Below, in pieces: positions 25,154 through 32,165 of a stretch of DNA of 38,133 bases. Every line of letters starts with the position of its first letter. Positions within the stretch are counted from its first letter, which is position 1. The notes beneath the pieces were generated by a model, which worked only from the letters and a program-made list of their open reading frames with translations, had not been told where the DNA came from and did not search any database. Origin of the DNA: Acidimicrobiales bacterium (GTDB lineage: Bacteria; Actinomycetota; Acidimicrobiia; Acidimicrobiales; MedAcidi-G1); contig JAERSW010000018.1 in the NCBI GenBank assembly GCA_016845305.1, forward strand, positions 1-38,133, given 5' to 3'. Both the position numbers and the translations under genes were made by a program.

Positions 25154-26446
25154 ATGGCCCTGACCCCCGTCGAGGTCGCCCCGCCTGAGGGCCTGGGACC
25201 CGACGCCACCTCGTTCCACCGGTTCCACCGCGAGGTGCTGCCGGCGCGCATCGAGGCCGGCACCGGTGCCCTGGCCCACGACGCGCTGGCCCGACACGGC
25301 ACCCTGGCGCTGCGCACCCCGGCCGGGTCGTACACCTACGCACCCATGGCCGGCACCGTCACGGTGGTCGAGGGCGAGGACGAGGCCGACACGGTGGTGG
25401 CCGTCGACCTCGACTCGTGGCTGGGCCTGGCCACCGACCTCGACACCGCCCCGGGCCTGATGTACACCGACCGGGCGACCGTCCCCGTCGGCGATCCGGG
25501 TCGCTTCATGGCCTGGGAGCCGGGCCTGCGGGCGCTCCTCCACGGGCGTCCGATCTTCGACCCGGCCACGGTCGACCTCCGCGACCTCGACGGTTCGCCG
25601 CTGGACCCGACCCACACCTTTCCGGCATCAGAGATGGAGGCGGAGGCCGAGGCGGCCGCGCACTTCCTGCGGACCGCCGGCCACCTGTGCGTCACCGGGG
25701 TGTTCGGCGCCGACGAGGTCGACGGGATGCTGGCCGACGCCGCCGTGCTGGCCGACGAGGCGCGGCCCGGCGACAGGACGTCGTGGTGGGGTCGCGACGG
25801 CGACGGGTCGGAGGTGCTGACCCGGGTCCTGCGTGCGGCCAGCCGTCCCCGCCTCGACGCCCTCGTCGACGATCCGCGGGTCCGGGCCATCGTGGGCCTG
25901 GCCGACGAGGACCTCGCCCCCAGCGTCGACGACGGCCCCGAGTCGGTCGACCGGGTCACCGTGCTGTGGAAGCGGCCCGGCATGGCCACAGGGCTCGGCG
26001 ACCTGCCGTGGCACCGGGACTGCGGCATGGGCGGACACGCCAACCGGTGCCCGTCGACGGTGCTCACCATCTGCCTGACCGACGGTTCAGCAGCCGCCGG
26101 ACAGTTGCGGTTCCTGTCGGGCTCGCACCGGGGCTCGTTCCCGTTCGTGGACGGCACGGCGGACGCCGCACCCGACGGGGCCGGGCTCGACCTCGGGCCG
26201 GGCGACGTGACGCTGCACTACTCCGACGTGATGCACGCCTCGCTGCCCCCCACGTCGGCCGTCGGGCCGCACCGGATCTCGGTGCTCGTCGGCTTCGCCC
26301 CTGCCCGCGGCGGCCACCACCGCGGCGAACGCCACTACAACGACGCCCTCCTCGTCAACGAGGACGGCCAGGTCGACCACCTGGGCCAGCGCCTCGAGGC
26401 CGAGCGGCAGGACCGGGCGACCGGCCCGAACGGTCCAGCGGACTAG
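25154..26446 (+). CDS. PhyH-type Fe(II)/2-oxoglutarate dioxygenase with an SCP2-like N-terminal domain
   Basis: A 430-residue protein, longer than the usual 260-300 residues of phytanoyl-CoA dioxygenases. The C-terminal part (about 165-410) is the oxygenase: iron ligands His287-x-Asp289 (WHRDCGMGG) and His361 (DVMHASLPP), with Arg374 (GPHRISV) for 2-oxoglutarate, and GQLRFLSGSHRGSFPF between them. The first 135 residues look like a sterol-carrier-protein-2 fold, with the strand pattern GTLALRTPAGSYTYAP, DTVVAVDLDSWLGLATDLD and DPGRFMAWEPGLRALLHGRP. If so, the protein may hold a lipid-like or acyl substrate for its own hydroxylase. The oxygenase call is firm, the SCP2 call is tentative. Confidence 0.85.
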   Translation: MALTPVEVAPPEGLGPDATSFHRFHREVLPARIEAGTGALAHDALARHGTLALRTPAGSYTYAPMAGTVTVVEGEDEADTVVAVDLDSWLGLATDLDTAPGLMYTDRATVPVGDPGRFMAWEPGLRALLHGRPIFDPATVDLRDLDGSPLDPTHTFPASEMEAEAEAAAHFLRTAGHLCVTGVFGADEVDGMLADAAVLADEARPGDRTSWWGRDGDGSEVLTRVLRAASRPRLDALVDDPRVRAIVGLADEDLAPSVDDGPESVDRVTVLWKRPGMATGLGDLPWHRDCGMGGHANRCPSTVLTICLTDGSAAAGQLRFLSGSHRGSFPFVDGTADAAPDGAGLDLGPGDVTLHYSDVMHASLPPTSAVGPHRISVLVGFAPARGGHHRGERHYNDALLVNEDGQVDHLGQRLEAERQDRATGPNGPAD

Positions 26447-26458
26447 AGGTCGGGCGAC

Positions 26459-27304
26459 TCAGCGGGCGCCGGGTCGGATGCCGCCGGGATAGGGCGCGGA
26501 GCCGTCGAGTTCCATGACCGTCAGGCCGAGGCGTTCGACGAGCCCGAGGCTGTCCTCGACGTGGCCGCTGTGGTCGGGACCGCAGTCGCACAGGGCGAGG
26601 ACGCCCTCGACCATGGCCTCCATCGACTCGACCTGGTCGGGACGCAGCCGGTTGGCGTAGATGGCCGCCGCACCCTCGGACATGACCGCGGCGCGCGGCT
26701 GCACCGTGTTGACGCGCACGCCCGTGCCGTGCAACTGGATGGCGAGGGCGTCGGTGACCCGGTTCAGCGCCGCCTTGGACGCCCCGTAGACGCCGAGCAG
26801 CTTCGACGACTCGGTGACGTCGAACGGCGCACCGTCCTGGAGGCGCGAGGTGGCGCTCGACAGGTTGACGATCCAGCCCTCGCCCCGTTCGACCATGCCC
26901 GGGGCGACCCGCTGCGACAGCTCGAGGGGGACGACCACGTTCATCTCCATGGCCAGGCGCACCTTCGCCGCCGGGAGCTCGAGGACCGAGCCGCGGGCGC
27001 CGGCGGCGGCGTTGTTGACGAGCACGTCGACCGGCCCGAGCTCGGCCTCGACCCGGTCGACCAGCCCGGCCCGATCGTCGGGGTCGGACAGGTCGACCAC
27101 GAGGGCGAGGGCCCGCCGTCCGAACGACCGGACCCGCTCGACGGTCTCGGACAGGCTGCCCGACACGTCGGGGAGGGGGTCGGCGGTGCGGGCCACGACG
27201 GCGACGTCGGCTCCCTCGGCGGCGAGGCGGGTGGCGGTCGCCGCGCCGATGCCACGGCTGGCACCGGTCACCACGGCGACCCGACCCTCGAATCGGCTCG
27301 ACAT
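26459..27304 (-). CDS. short-chain dehydrogenase/reductase
   Basis: A 281-residue classical SDR. TGASRGIG is the cofactor motif, NNAA follows strand 4, VNLSSA holds the catalytic serine, and VYGASKAAL holds the Tyr-x3-Lys pair. The acidic region that selects NAD or NADP is not clear. The C-terminus has an extra segment (CDCGPDHSGHVEDSLGLVERLG) beyond the normal end. It converges with the PhyH gene and diverges from the next SDR. TACGGT lies 7 bases before the ATG at 27304, a leaderless-type box. Substrate unknown. Confidence 0.88.
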   Translation of the reverse strand: MSSRFEGRVAVVTGASRGIGAATATRLAAEGADVAVVARTADPLPDVSGSLSETVERVRSFGRRALALVVDLSDPDDRAGLVDRVEAELGPVDVLVNNAAAGARGSVLELPAAKVRLAMEMNVVVPLELSQRVAPGMVERGEGWIVNLSSATSRLQDGAPFDVTESSKLLGVYGASKAALNRVTDALAIQLHGTGVRVNTVQPRAAVMSEGAAAIYANRLRPDQVESMEAMVEGVLALCDCGPDHSGHVEDSLGLVERLGLTVMELDGSAPYPGGIRPGAR

Positions 27305-27311
27305 GGCGGCG

Positions 27312-27317
27312 ACCGTA
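27312..27317 (-). promoter_or_regulatory. leaderless-type -10 box of the minus-strand SDR
   Basis: TACGGT on the minus strand, 7 bases before the ATG at 27304. It forms the left half of a compact divergent promoter region of 61 bases. Confidence 0.5.
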
Positions 27318-27352
27318 GCCACGCCGCCTTTCAGCGGACCAGCGGGGCGCCG

Positions 27353-27358
27353 TACTGT
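27353..27358 (+). promoter_or_regulatory. leaderless-type -10 box of the plus-strand SDR
   Basis: TACTGT, 7 bases before the ATG at 27366. It mirrors the box at 27312-27317, so both divergent SDR transcripts appear leaderless. Confidence 0.5.
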
Positions 27359-27365
27359 CGGCGCC

Positions 27366-28088
27366 ATGTTCGACCTGACGGGACGCACCGCGCTGGTCAC
27401 CGGCGCCGGACAGAACATCGGCGCCGGCATCGCCCGGGCCCTCGCGTCGGCCGGCGCCCGGGTGCTGGTCAACGACCTGCGGGCCGAGCGGGCCGCCGAG
27501 GTGGCCGACGGCATCGGCGCCGAGCCGGTGGCGTTCGACGTCACCGACCGCGACGCCGTCCTGGCGGCCGTGGAGCAGGCGGGGACCGTCGACGTGCTCG
27601 TGAACAACGCCGGCAACGGCGGCGCCGGGTCGATGCTGCCCAAGCGGTTCATGGAGACCGAGCCGGACGAGTGGGCGGGCCCCATGGAGGTCAACCTGCA
27701 GGGCGTCCTCTTCTGCTGCCACGCCGTGCTGCCCGGCATGGTCGAGCGGGGCCACGGCCGGATCATCACCATCTCGTCGGCCGCCGGGACCCACGGGGTG
27801 GGCATCGGCTTCGCCCCGTACTCGGTGGGCAAGGGCGGTTCGTTGAGCCTCATGCGGTCCCTGGCCCTCGAGCACGGACGACAGGGCATCACCGCCAACT
27901 CGGTGGCGCTGGGGATCATGGACTCGGTCCGCGAGGAGACGGCGGCCGCGTTGCGCGGGTCGATCCCCGTGGGTCGCCTCGGATCGCCGGACGACGTCGG
28001 GGCGGCGTGCCTGTGGCTGGCCTCCGACGAGGCGTCGTGGGTGACCGGCCAGACCATCGGCCTGAACGGCGGCGCGTTCACCTCCTGA
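27366..28088 (+). CDS. short-chain dehydrogenase/reductase (FabG-like)
   Basis: A 240-residue classical SDR of FabG length. Motifs are TGAGQNIGAGIA, VNDLRA (aspartate after strand 2, favouring NAD), NNAG, TISSAAG with the serine, and YSVGKGG with Tyr-x3-Lys. The C-terminus WVTGQTIGLNGGAFTS is the standard SDR ending. The insertion LPKRFMETEPDEWAGPMEVN is slightly longer than usual. Probably an NAD-dependent alcohol dehydrogenase or ketoreductase in the same catabolic block as the adjacent crotonase-fold gene; the substrate is not known. Confidence 0.9.
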   Translation: MFDLTGRTALVTGAGQNIGAGIARALASAGARVLVNDLRAERAAEVADGIGAEPVAFDVTDRDAVLAAVEQAGTVDVLVNNAGNGGAGSMLPKRFMETEPDEWAGPMEVNLQGVLFCCHAVLPGMVERGHGRIITISSAAGTHGVGIGFAPYSVGKGGSLSLMRSLALEHGRQGITANSVALGIMDSVREETAAALRGSIPVGRLGSPDDVGAACLWLASDEASWVTGQTIGLNGGAFTS

Positions 28089-28111
28089 CGGGCACCTCCC
28101 CAGCCCGATGG

Positions 28112-28137
28112 CCGGGACCGGGCAGCGTCAGTCCCGG
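28112..28137. terminator. possible bidirectional terminator
   Basis: CCGGGAC and GTCCCGG (7-base arms, 12-base loop) lie between the ends of the SDR (28088) and crotonase (28138) genes. A 10-base exact tandem repeat, GTCAGTCCCG, at 28127-28146 overlaps the right arm and the crotonase stop codon. No T-run. Confidence 0.3.
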
Positions 28138-28917
28138 TCAGTCCCGGTGCGTCCAGACCGGGGGGCGCTTCTCGACGAAGGCCCGCGGCCACTCGCGGCC
28201 GTCGCCATGGGCGGCCGCCCGCGACATGACGTCGACGGCCAGTTCGTAGGCGTCGTCGACGGTCATGTCCAGCTGCTCGTACAGCGTCCGCTTGCCGAGG
28301 GCCTTGGCCGACCGGCTGCCCCGGGTGGCGTAGCCGACGAACTCGGTGGTGGCCGCCTCCAGGTCGGCGGCCGGCACGACCCGGTTCACGAGGCCCCAGT
28401 CCAGCGCCGTGGCCGCGTCGATGGTGCCGCCGGTCATCGCCAGCTCGACGGCCCGCTTGCGTCCGACCTGGCGGGCCACGGCGACCAGCGGCGTGTGGCA
28501 GAACAGGCCACCCTTGCCGCCGGGGGTGGCGAAGGCGGCGTCCTCGGAGGCCACGATCAGGTCGGCGCTTGCCGCCAACTGGGCGCCCGCCGCGGTGGCC
28601 AGGCCCTGGACGCGGGCCACCACGACCTGGGGAACCTCGGCCATCGAGGTCATGGCCTCGGTGCAGAGCTCGAACAGGGACCGCAGCTCGTCCTCGGACA
28701 TGGCGGCCATCTGGGCCAGGTCGTGGCCCGCCGAGAAGACGGGACCGGTGGACGCCAGCACGATGCCCGACACGTCGTCGAGGGCGCCGGCGGCGTGGAA
28801 GGCGTCGAGCAGTTCGGCGAGGACGTCCGACGACAGGCAGTTGCGCCGGTCAGGTCGATCAAGGGTGATGGTGACGGTCTCGGCGTCGCGCTCGAACCGC
28901 AGGTGCTCGTAGGCCAC
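28138..28917 (-). CDS. ECHDC3-like crotonase-fold protein lacking both hydratase glutamates
   Basis: A 259-residue enoyl-CoA hydratase/isomerase-family protein. The CoA/oxyanion segments FSAGHDL (61-67) and GLATAAGAQLAASADL (105-120) are present. The two catalytic glutamates of true hydratases are replaced: Gln113 stands where Glu144 of rat crotonase would be, and Gly133 in FATPGGKGGLFCHTP where Glu164 would be. ATPGxxxGLFCxTP and the ending RPPVWTH are, as I remember them, hallmarks of ECHDC3, a family without an established hydratase activity. I chose GTG at 28917 because the family begins with YEHLRFERD. ATG at 29028 is in frame but would translate through the operator upstream. Confidence 0.85.
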   Translation of the reverse strand: MAYEHLRFERDAETVTITLDRPDRRNCLSSDVLAELLDAFHAAGALDDVSGIVLASTGPVFSAGHDLAQMAAMSEDELRSLFELCTEAMTSMAEVPQVVVARVQGLATAAGAQLAASADLIVASEDAAFATPGGKGGLFCHTPLVAVARQVGRKRAVELAMTGGTIDAATALDWGLVNRVVPAADLEAATTEFVGYATRGSRSAKALGKRTLYEQLDMTVDDAYELAVDVMSRAAAHGDGREWPRAFVEKRPPVWTHRD

Positions 28918-29004
28918 GGGGCGAGTCTTGCCGGTTCCGGACCGGGGGGCCAGCAGCAGGCGGGCCGGCAACCGGTGGACCGGCGCCGACGGATCGACCA
29001 CGTG

Positions 29005-29033
29005 TGGACTGAACAAGCGTTCAGTCATAGTCT
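29005..29033 (+). promoter_or_regulatory. sigma70-like promoter of the enolase-family gene
   Basis: A -35-like TGGACT (29005-29010) and a -10-like TAGTCT (29028-29033) are 17 bases apart. The spacer is almost filled by the palindrome at 29007-29026, as expected for a repressed promoter. The gene it serves has a GAGGAGG ribosome site just before its ATG at 29083. Confidence 0.45.
29007..29026. promoter_or_regulatory. TetR-type operator palindrome
   Basis: GACTGAAC-AAGC-GTTCAGTC, perfect 8-base arms around a 4-base spacer, in the 165-base gap between the divergent crotonase and enolase-family genes. TGAAC-N4-GTTCA is a common TetR-family operator shape in acyl-CoA and lipid pathways. No TetR gene lies in the window, so the regulator acts from elsewhere. 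Confidence 0.6.
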
Positions 29034-29082
29034 CCCGGATGCCGGTCCCGTCGAACGGCCCGGCACCCGACGAGGAGGCCCC

Positions 29083-30255
29083 ATGTCGTCCCGTAGCCCC
29101 ATCGCCCGCGTCGAGGCCCTCCTGGTCTCGGTCCCCGCCGAGGGCAACGCCTTCGCCGAGGGCAACGAGGAGACGGTCGTCGTCCGGGTCACCGACGAGG
29201 ACGGCCGGTACGGCATCGGCGAGTGCATCACCACGCCGCCGGTCACCAAGGCGATGATCGACATGCCGACCGTCAACTTCTGGAGCCAGGGCATCTCCGA
29301 CCTGCTGGTCGGTAGGGACCCGCTGGAGGCCCGTGCGCTGTACGACCTCGTGTACCACGGCTCCTTCTTCCACGGCCGCCGGGGCACCCTGATCCAGGCC
29401 CTGTCGGGCGTCGACATCGCCGTGCACGACCTGGCCGGAAAGCAGCTCGGCGAGCCCGTCTACAAGCTGCTGGGTGGCGCCCGCTGCGAGCGGCTCCGTC
29501 CCTACGCCACCCTCTACCCGGGCGACATCTACGACCGCCCGGTGGCCGAGGTGGCCGCTCCCATCCGCGAGCAGGCCGACATCGCCCGCGACCAGGGGCT
29601 GCGGGCCTTCAAGGTCCCGGTCCTGTTCGGGCCCGAGGTCCCCGACCGCGACGTCGTCGAATTCGCCCGGCTCAGCCGCGACATGGTCGGCGACGACGTG
29701 GTCCTGGCGCTCGACTTCGGCTACCGCTGGTGGGACTGGCACGACGCGGCGTGGACCCTGAAGCGCATCGAGGACTTCGACGTCCATTTCGCCGAGGCGC
29801 CGCTACGCCACGACGACCTCGACGGCCACCGTCGCCTGGTTGACGTGTCGCCCGTGCGGGTCGGAGGCGCCGAGTTCGCCGCCGGGCGCTGGGAGGTCCG
29901 CGAGTGGCTGGAGCGGGGCGGCGTGTCACTCGTCCAGCCCGGCGTCAGCCGGGCCGGCGGTTTCACCGAGCTGATGCGCATCGGCGAGATGTGCGAGATG
30001 TACGGCGCGCAGCTGATCCCCCACAGCTACGCCACGGGCATCACCGACACGGCCAGCCTCCACCTGCAGGCCGCCTGCCTGACCGTCCCCATGGTCGAGT
30101 TCCGGTCGTCGCGCCTCGGCCCGTCGCGACTGCGCACCGAACTGGTGTCGCCCCCCGAACCGGAGATCGTCGACGGCTGGGTGGAGCTGCCCACCGGCCC
30201 CGGCCTGGGCATCGACCTGAACGAGGACCTGGTCGCCGCGCACGCGATGACCTGA
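29083..30255 (+). CDS. mandelate racemase / muconate lactonizing enzyme family protein
   Basis: A 390-residue enolase-superfamily protein. The capping N-terminal domain includes YGIGECITTPPV and ALSGVDIAVHDLAGKQLGEPVYKLLGG. In the barrel, the magnesium ligands are Asp211 (LALDFGY), Glu238 (FAEAPL) and Glu264 (GGAEF), and His314 is in IPHSYATG. The usual Lys-x-Lys of strand 2 reads AFKVPV (Lys177-Val-Pro), so one expected base is missing and the reaction may be a dehydration or one-sided abstraction using the histidine. The substrate is probably a hydroxy-acid anion. A GAGGAGG site precedes the ATG. The next SDR follows after 47 bases. Confidence 0.85.
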   Translation: MSSRSPIARVEALLVSVPAEGNAFAEGNEETVVVRVTDEDGRYGIGECITTPPVTKAMIDMPTVNFWSQGISDLLVGRDPLEARALYDLVYHGSFFHGRRGTLIQALSGVDIAVHDLAGKQLGEPVYKLLGGARCERLRPYATLYPGDIYDRPVAEVAAPIREQADIARDQGLRAFKVPVLFGPEVPDRDVVEFARLSRDMVGDDVVLALDFGYRWWDWHDAAWTLKRIEDFDVHFAEAPLRHDDLDGHRRLVDVSPVRVGGAEFAAGRWEVREWLERGGVSLVQPGVSRAGGFTELMRIGEMCEMYGAQLIPHSYATGITDTASLHLQAACLTVPMVEFRSSRLGPSRLRTELVSPPEPEIVDGWVELPTGPGLGIDLNEDLVAAHAMT

Positions 30256-30302
30256 CGCACGACCGTCTGACACGCAACCTTCTGACAGGAGAGGACCCCG
30301 AC

Positions 30303-31064
30303 GTGATCACCGCAGACCTGACCGGCAAGCACTCACTGGTCACCGGAGGGGCCAGCGGCCTCGGCCTGGCCACCGTCCGCAAGTTCGCCGAGATGGGCGC
30401 CACGGTCGCCATGTGCGACCTCGACGGCGACCGCGTCCACGAGTCGGCCGCCGCCCTCGCCGACGAGGGCCTCGACGTCTTCGCCGCCCCCACCGACCTA
30501 CGGGACGGCGAGCGGGCCCGAGCCACCGTCGTCGACGCCGCCGAACGGATGGGCGGCCTGGACCACCTGGTCAACATCGCCGGCCACCCGGTCACCCTGG
30601 CCTACATGCCCCCCACCGACCTGGACGCCCAGACCGAGGAGTTCTGGGACGAGGTGCTGTCGGTCAACCTGCTGTCGGCCTTCCGCACCTCGCACGCCGC
30701 CGCCCCCTACCTGAAGGCGTCGGGTGGGGCCATCGTCAACTGCGCCTCCATGTCGGGCTGGCGGGGCGGCGGGTCCAGCTCGCCGTACTCGGTGGCCAAG
30801 GGCGCCGTCATCACGCTCACCAAGGAGCTGGCCCGCGGCCTCGCCCCCGAGGTGCGGGTCAACGCCATCTCGCCGAGCTACGTCCACCCCGAATCGACCA
30901 ACTTCCCGCTCAAGTGGGACACCGTGTTCGAGGACACGAAGGCGCTGCCCCTGGGGCGGCCGGGCACCGGCGAGGAATACGCCGACGCCTGCCTGTTCCT
31001 GTGCGCGGGCGCCGGCTACATCACCGGCCAGACCATCCACGTGGACGGCGGCTGGAGCGCCTGA
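30303..31064 (+). CDS. short-chain dehydrogenase/reductase
   Basis: A 253-residue classical SDR: TGGASGLGLATV, CDLDGDRV with the aspartate that favours NAD, NIAG in place of NNAG, NCASMSG with the serine, and YSVAKGA with Tyr-x3-Lys. The C-terminus YITGQTIHVDGGWSA is typical. The GTG start at 30303 is set by AGGAGAGG at 30287-30294, eight bases upstream. Lying downstream of the enolase-family gene under the same operator-controlled promoter, it may oxidise or reduce a hydroxy acid made or used by that enzyme. Confidence 0.9.
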   Translation: MITADLTGKHSLVTGGASGLGLATVRKFAEMGATVAMCDLDGDRVHESAAALADEGLDVFAAPTDLRDGERARATVVDAAERMGGLDHLVNIAGHPVTLAYMPPTDLDAQTEEFWDEVLSVNLLSAFRTSHAAAPYLKASGGAIVNCASMSGWRGGGSSSPYSVAKGAVITLTKELARGLAPEVRVNAISPSYVHPESTNFPLKWDTVFEDTKALPLGRPGTGEEYADACLFLCAGAGYITGQTIHVDGGWSA

Positions 31065-31066
31065 CC

Positions 31067-32107
31067 ATGGCCGACACGGCCGGACCGACCGGCGACGCCC
31101 GGTCGGAAACCCGCTGGCACCACGTGCCCGACCTGCCCATCCGCATGGCGCCGTTCCTGCGGTGGCCGATGCGCCCCGGCGAGGTGGTCCGCCACGTCGC
31201 CGCCTCATGGCGGCCGTTCAAGCCGCGGGTCCTGATCCTGGTCACCGCCTTCGTGGTGTGGCGCTGGTTCACCCCGTCGTTCGACGAGGCCCGCACCTGG
31301 AGCCTCGACTGGGTGGCCGCCATCTGGCTCCGCAACGTGGTCCTGATCTCGCTGGCCGCCGGCGGCGCCCACCTGTGGCTGTACCGCTGGAACCGCCAGG
31401 GCGACGACCTCCGCTACGACGCCCGCCCGCTCGGCCGCGACAAGCGCCTGTTCCTGTTCCGCGACCAGGTCAAGGACAACATCCTCCTGACCATCGTCCC
31501 GGCGCCGATCGCCGGCGCGGCCTACGAGTCGCTGTGGTGGTGGGCCGCCGCCAACGGCCACGCGCCGAACCTCGGGTTCTCCGACCACCTGTGGTGGTCG
31601 CTGCTGCTCGTGCTGCTGGTGCCGCTGTGGTCGATCGGCTACTTCTCCGTCGGCCACTGGCTGCTGCACCGCGGGCCGATGTACCGGCACGTCCACTCGT
31701 GGCACCACCGCAACGTCAACGTCGGACCGTGGTCGGGCCTGTCGATGCACCCGGCCGAACACGTCGTGCTCTACGGCGACGCCCTGCTGTTCCTCCTGCT
31801 GCCCGCCCACCCGGTGCACATGCTCTACATCGTCGTGCAGCACCACATCGGCGCTCCGCTCAGCCACACCGGCCACCACGCCATCCGGTTCACCCGGTCC
31901 GAGGGCCGCCTGGGGCGGATCCTGACGCTGCCCATCGGCGACTTCTTCCACCAGGTGCACCACCGGTTCATCGAGTGCAACTACGGCGGCGAGGAGTCGC
32001 CGATGGACGGGTGGCTGGACTCGTTCCACGACGGGACGCCGGAGGGCGAGCAGCGCACCGCCGAGCGACGCCGGCGGATCAACGCCAACCGCCGCTCCGC
32101 CGCCTGA
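31067..32107 (+). CDS. sterol desaturase / fatty acid hydroxylase family membrane protein
   Basis: A 346-residue membrane di-iron protein. Hydrophobic segments lie around residues 55-70, 82-100, 135-160 and 175-200. The histidine clusters are HWLLHR, HSWHH, a middle HTGHH and HQVHH, matching the family's H-x3-H, H-x2-HH and H-x2-HH pattern. Such enzymes hydroxylate or desaturate sterols, carotenoids, fatty acids or sphingoid bases at the membrane. It starts two bases after the SDR stop, so it belongs to the same unit. The substrate is unknown. Confidence 0.85.
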   Translation: MADTAGPTGDARSETRWHHVPDLPIRMAPFLRWPMRPGEVVRHVAASWRPFKPRVLILVTAFVVWRWFTPSFDEARTWSLDWVAAIWLRNVVLISLAAGGAHLWLYRWNRQGDDLRYDARPLGRDKRLFLFRDQVKDNILLTIVPAPIAGAAYESLWWWAAANGHAPNLGFSDHLWWSLLLVLLVPLWSIGYFSVGHWLLHRGPMYRHVHSWHHRNVNVGPWSGLSMHPAEHVVLYGDALLFLLLPAHPVHMLYIVVQHHIGAPLSHTGHHAIRFTRSEGRLGRILTLPIGDFFHQVHHRFIECNYGGEESPMDGWLDSFHDGTPEGEQRTAERRRRINANRRSAA

Positions 32108-32132
32108 CCCCGTCCGGCGCGGCCGCGGCTTT

Positions 32133-32147
32133 CCCGGACCCTCCGGG
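32133..32147. terminator. short hairpin after the desaturase-family gene
   Basis: CCCGGA-CCC-TCCGGG, 6-base arms with a 3-base loop, in the 58-base gap between the desaturase-family gene and the gene at 32166. It suggests that a new transcription unit begins there. No T-run. Confidence 0.35.
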
Positions 32148-32165
32148 CGCGGCGAGACTCGTCGG

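Noticed and set aside
28918-29028. N-terminal extension of the crotonase gene to ATG 29028.
   Set aside because: The added residues match nothing in the family and would place coding sequence over the operator and promoter.
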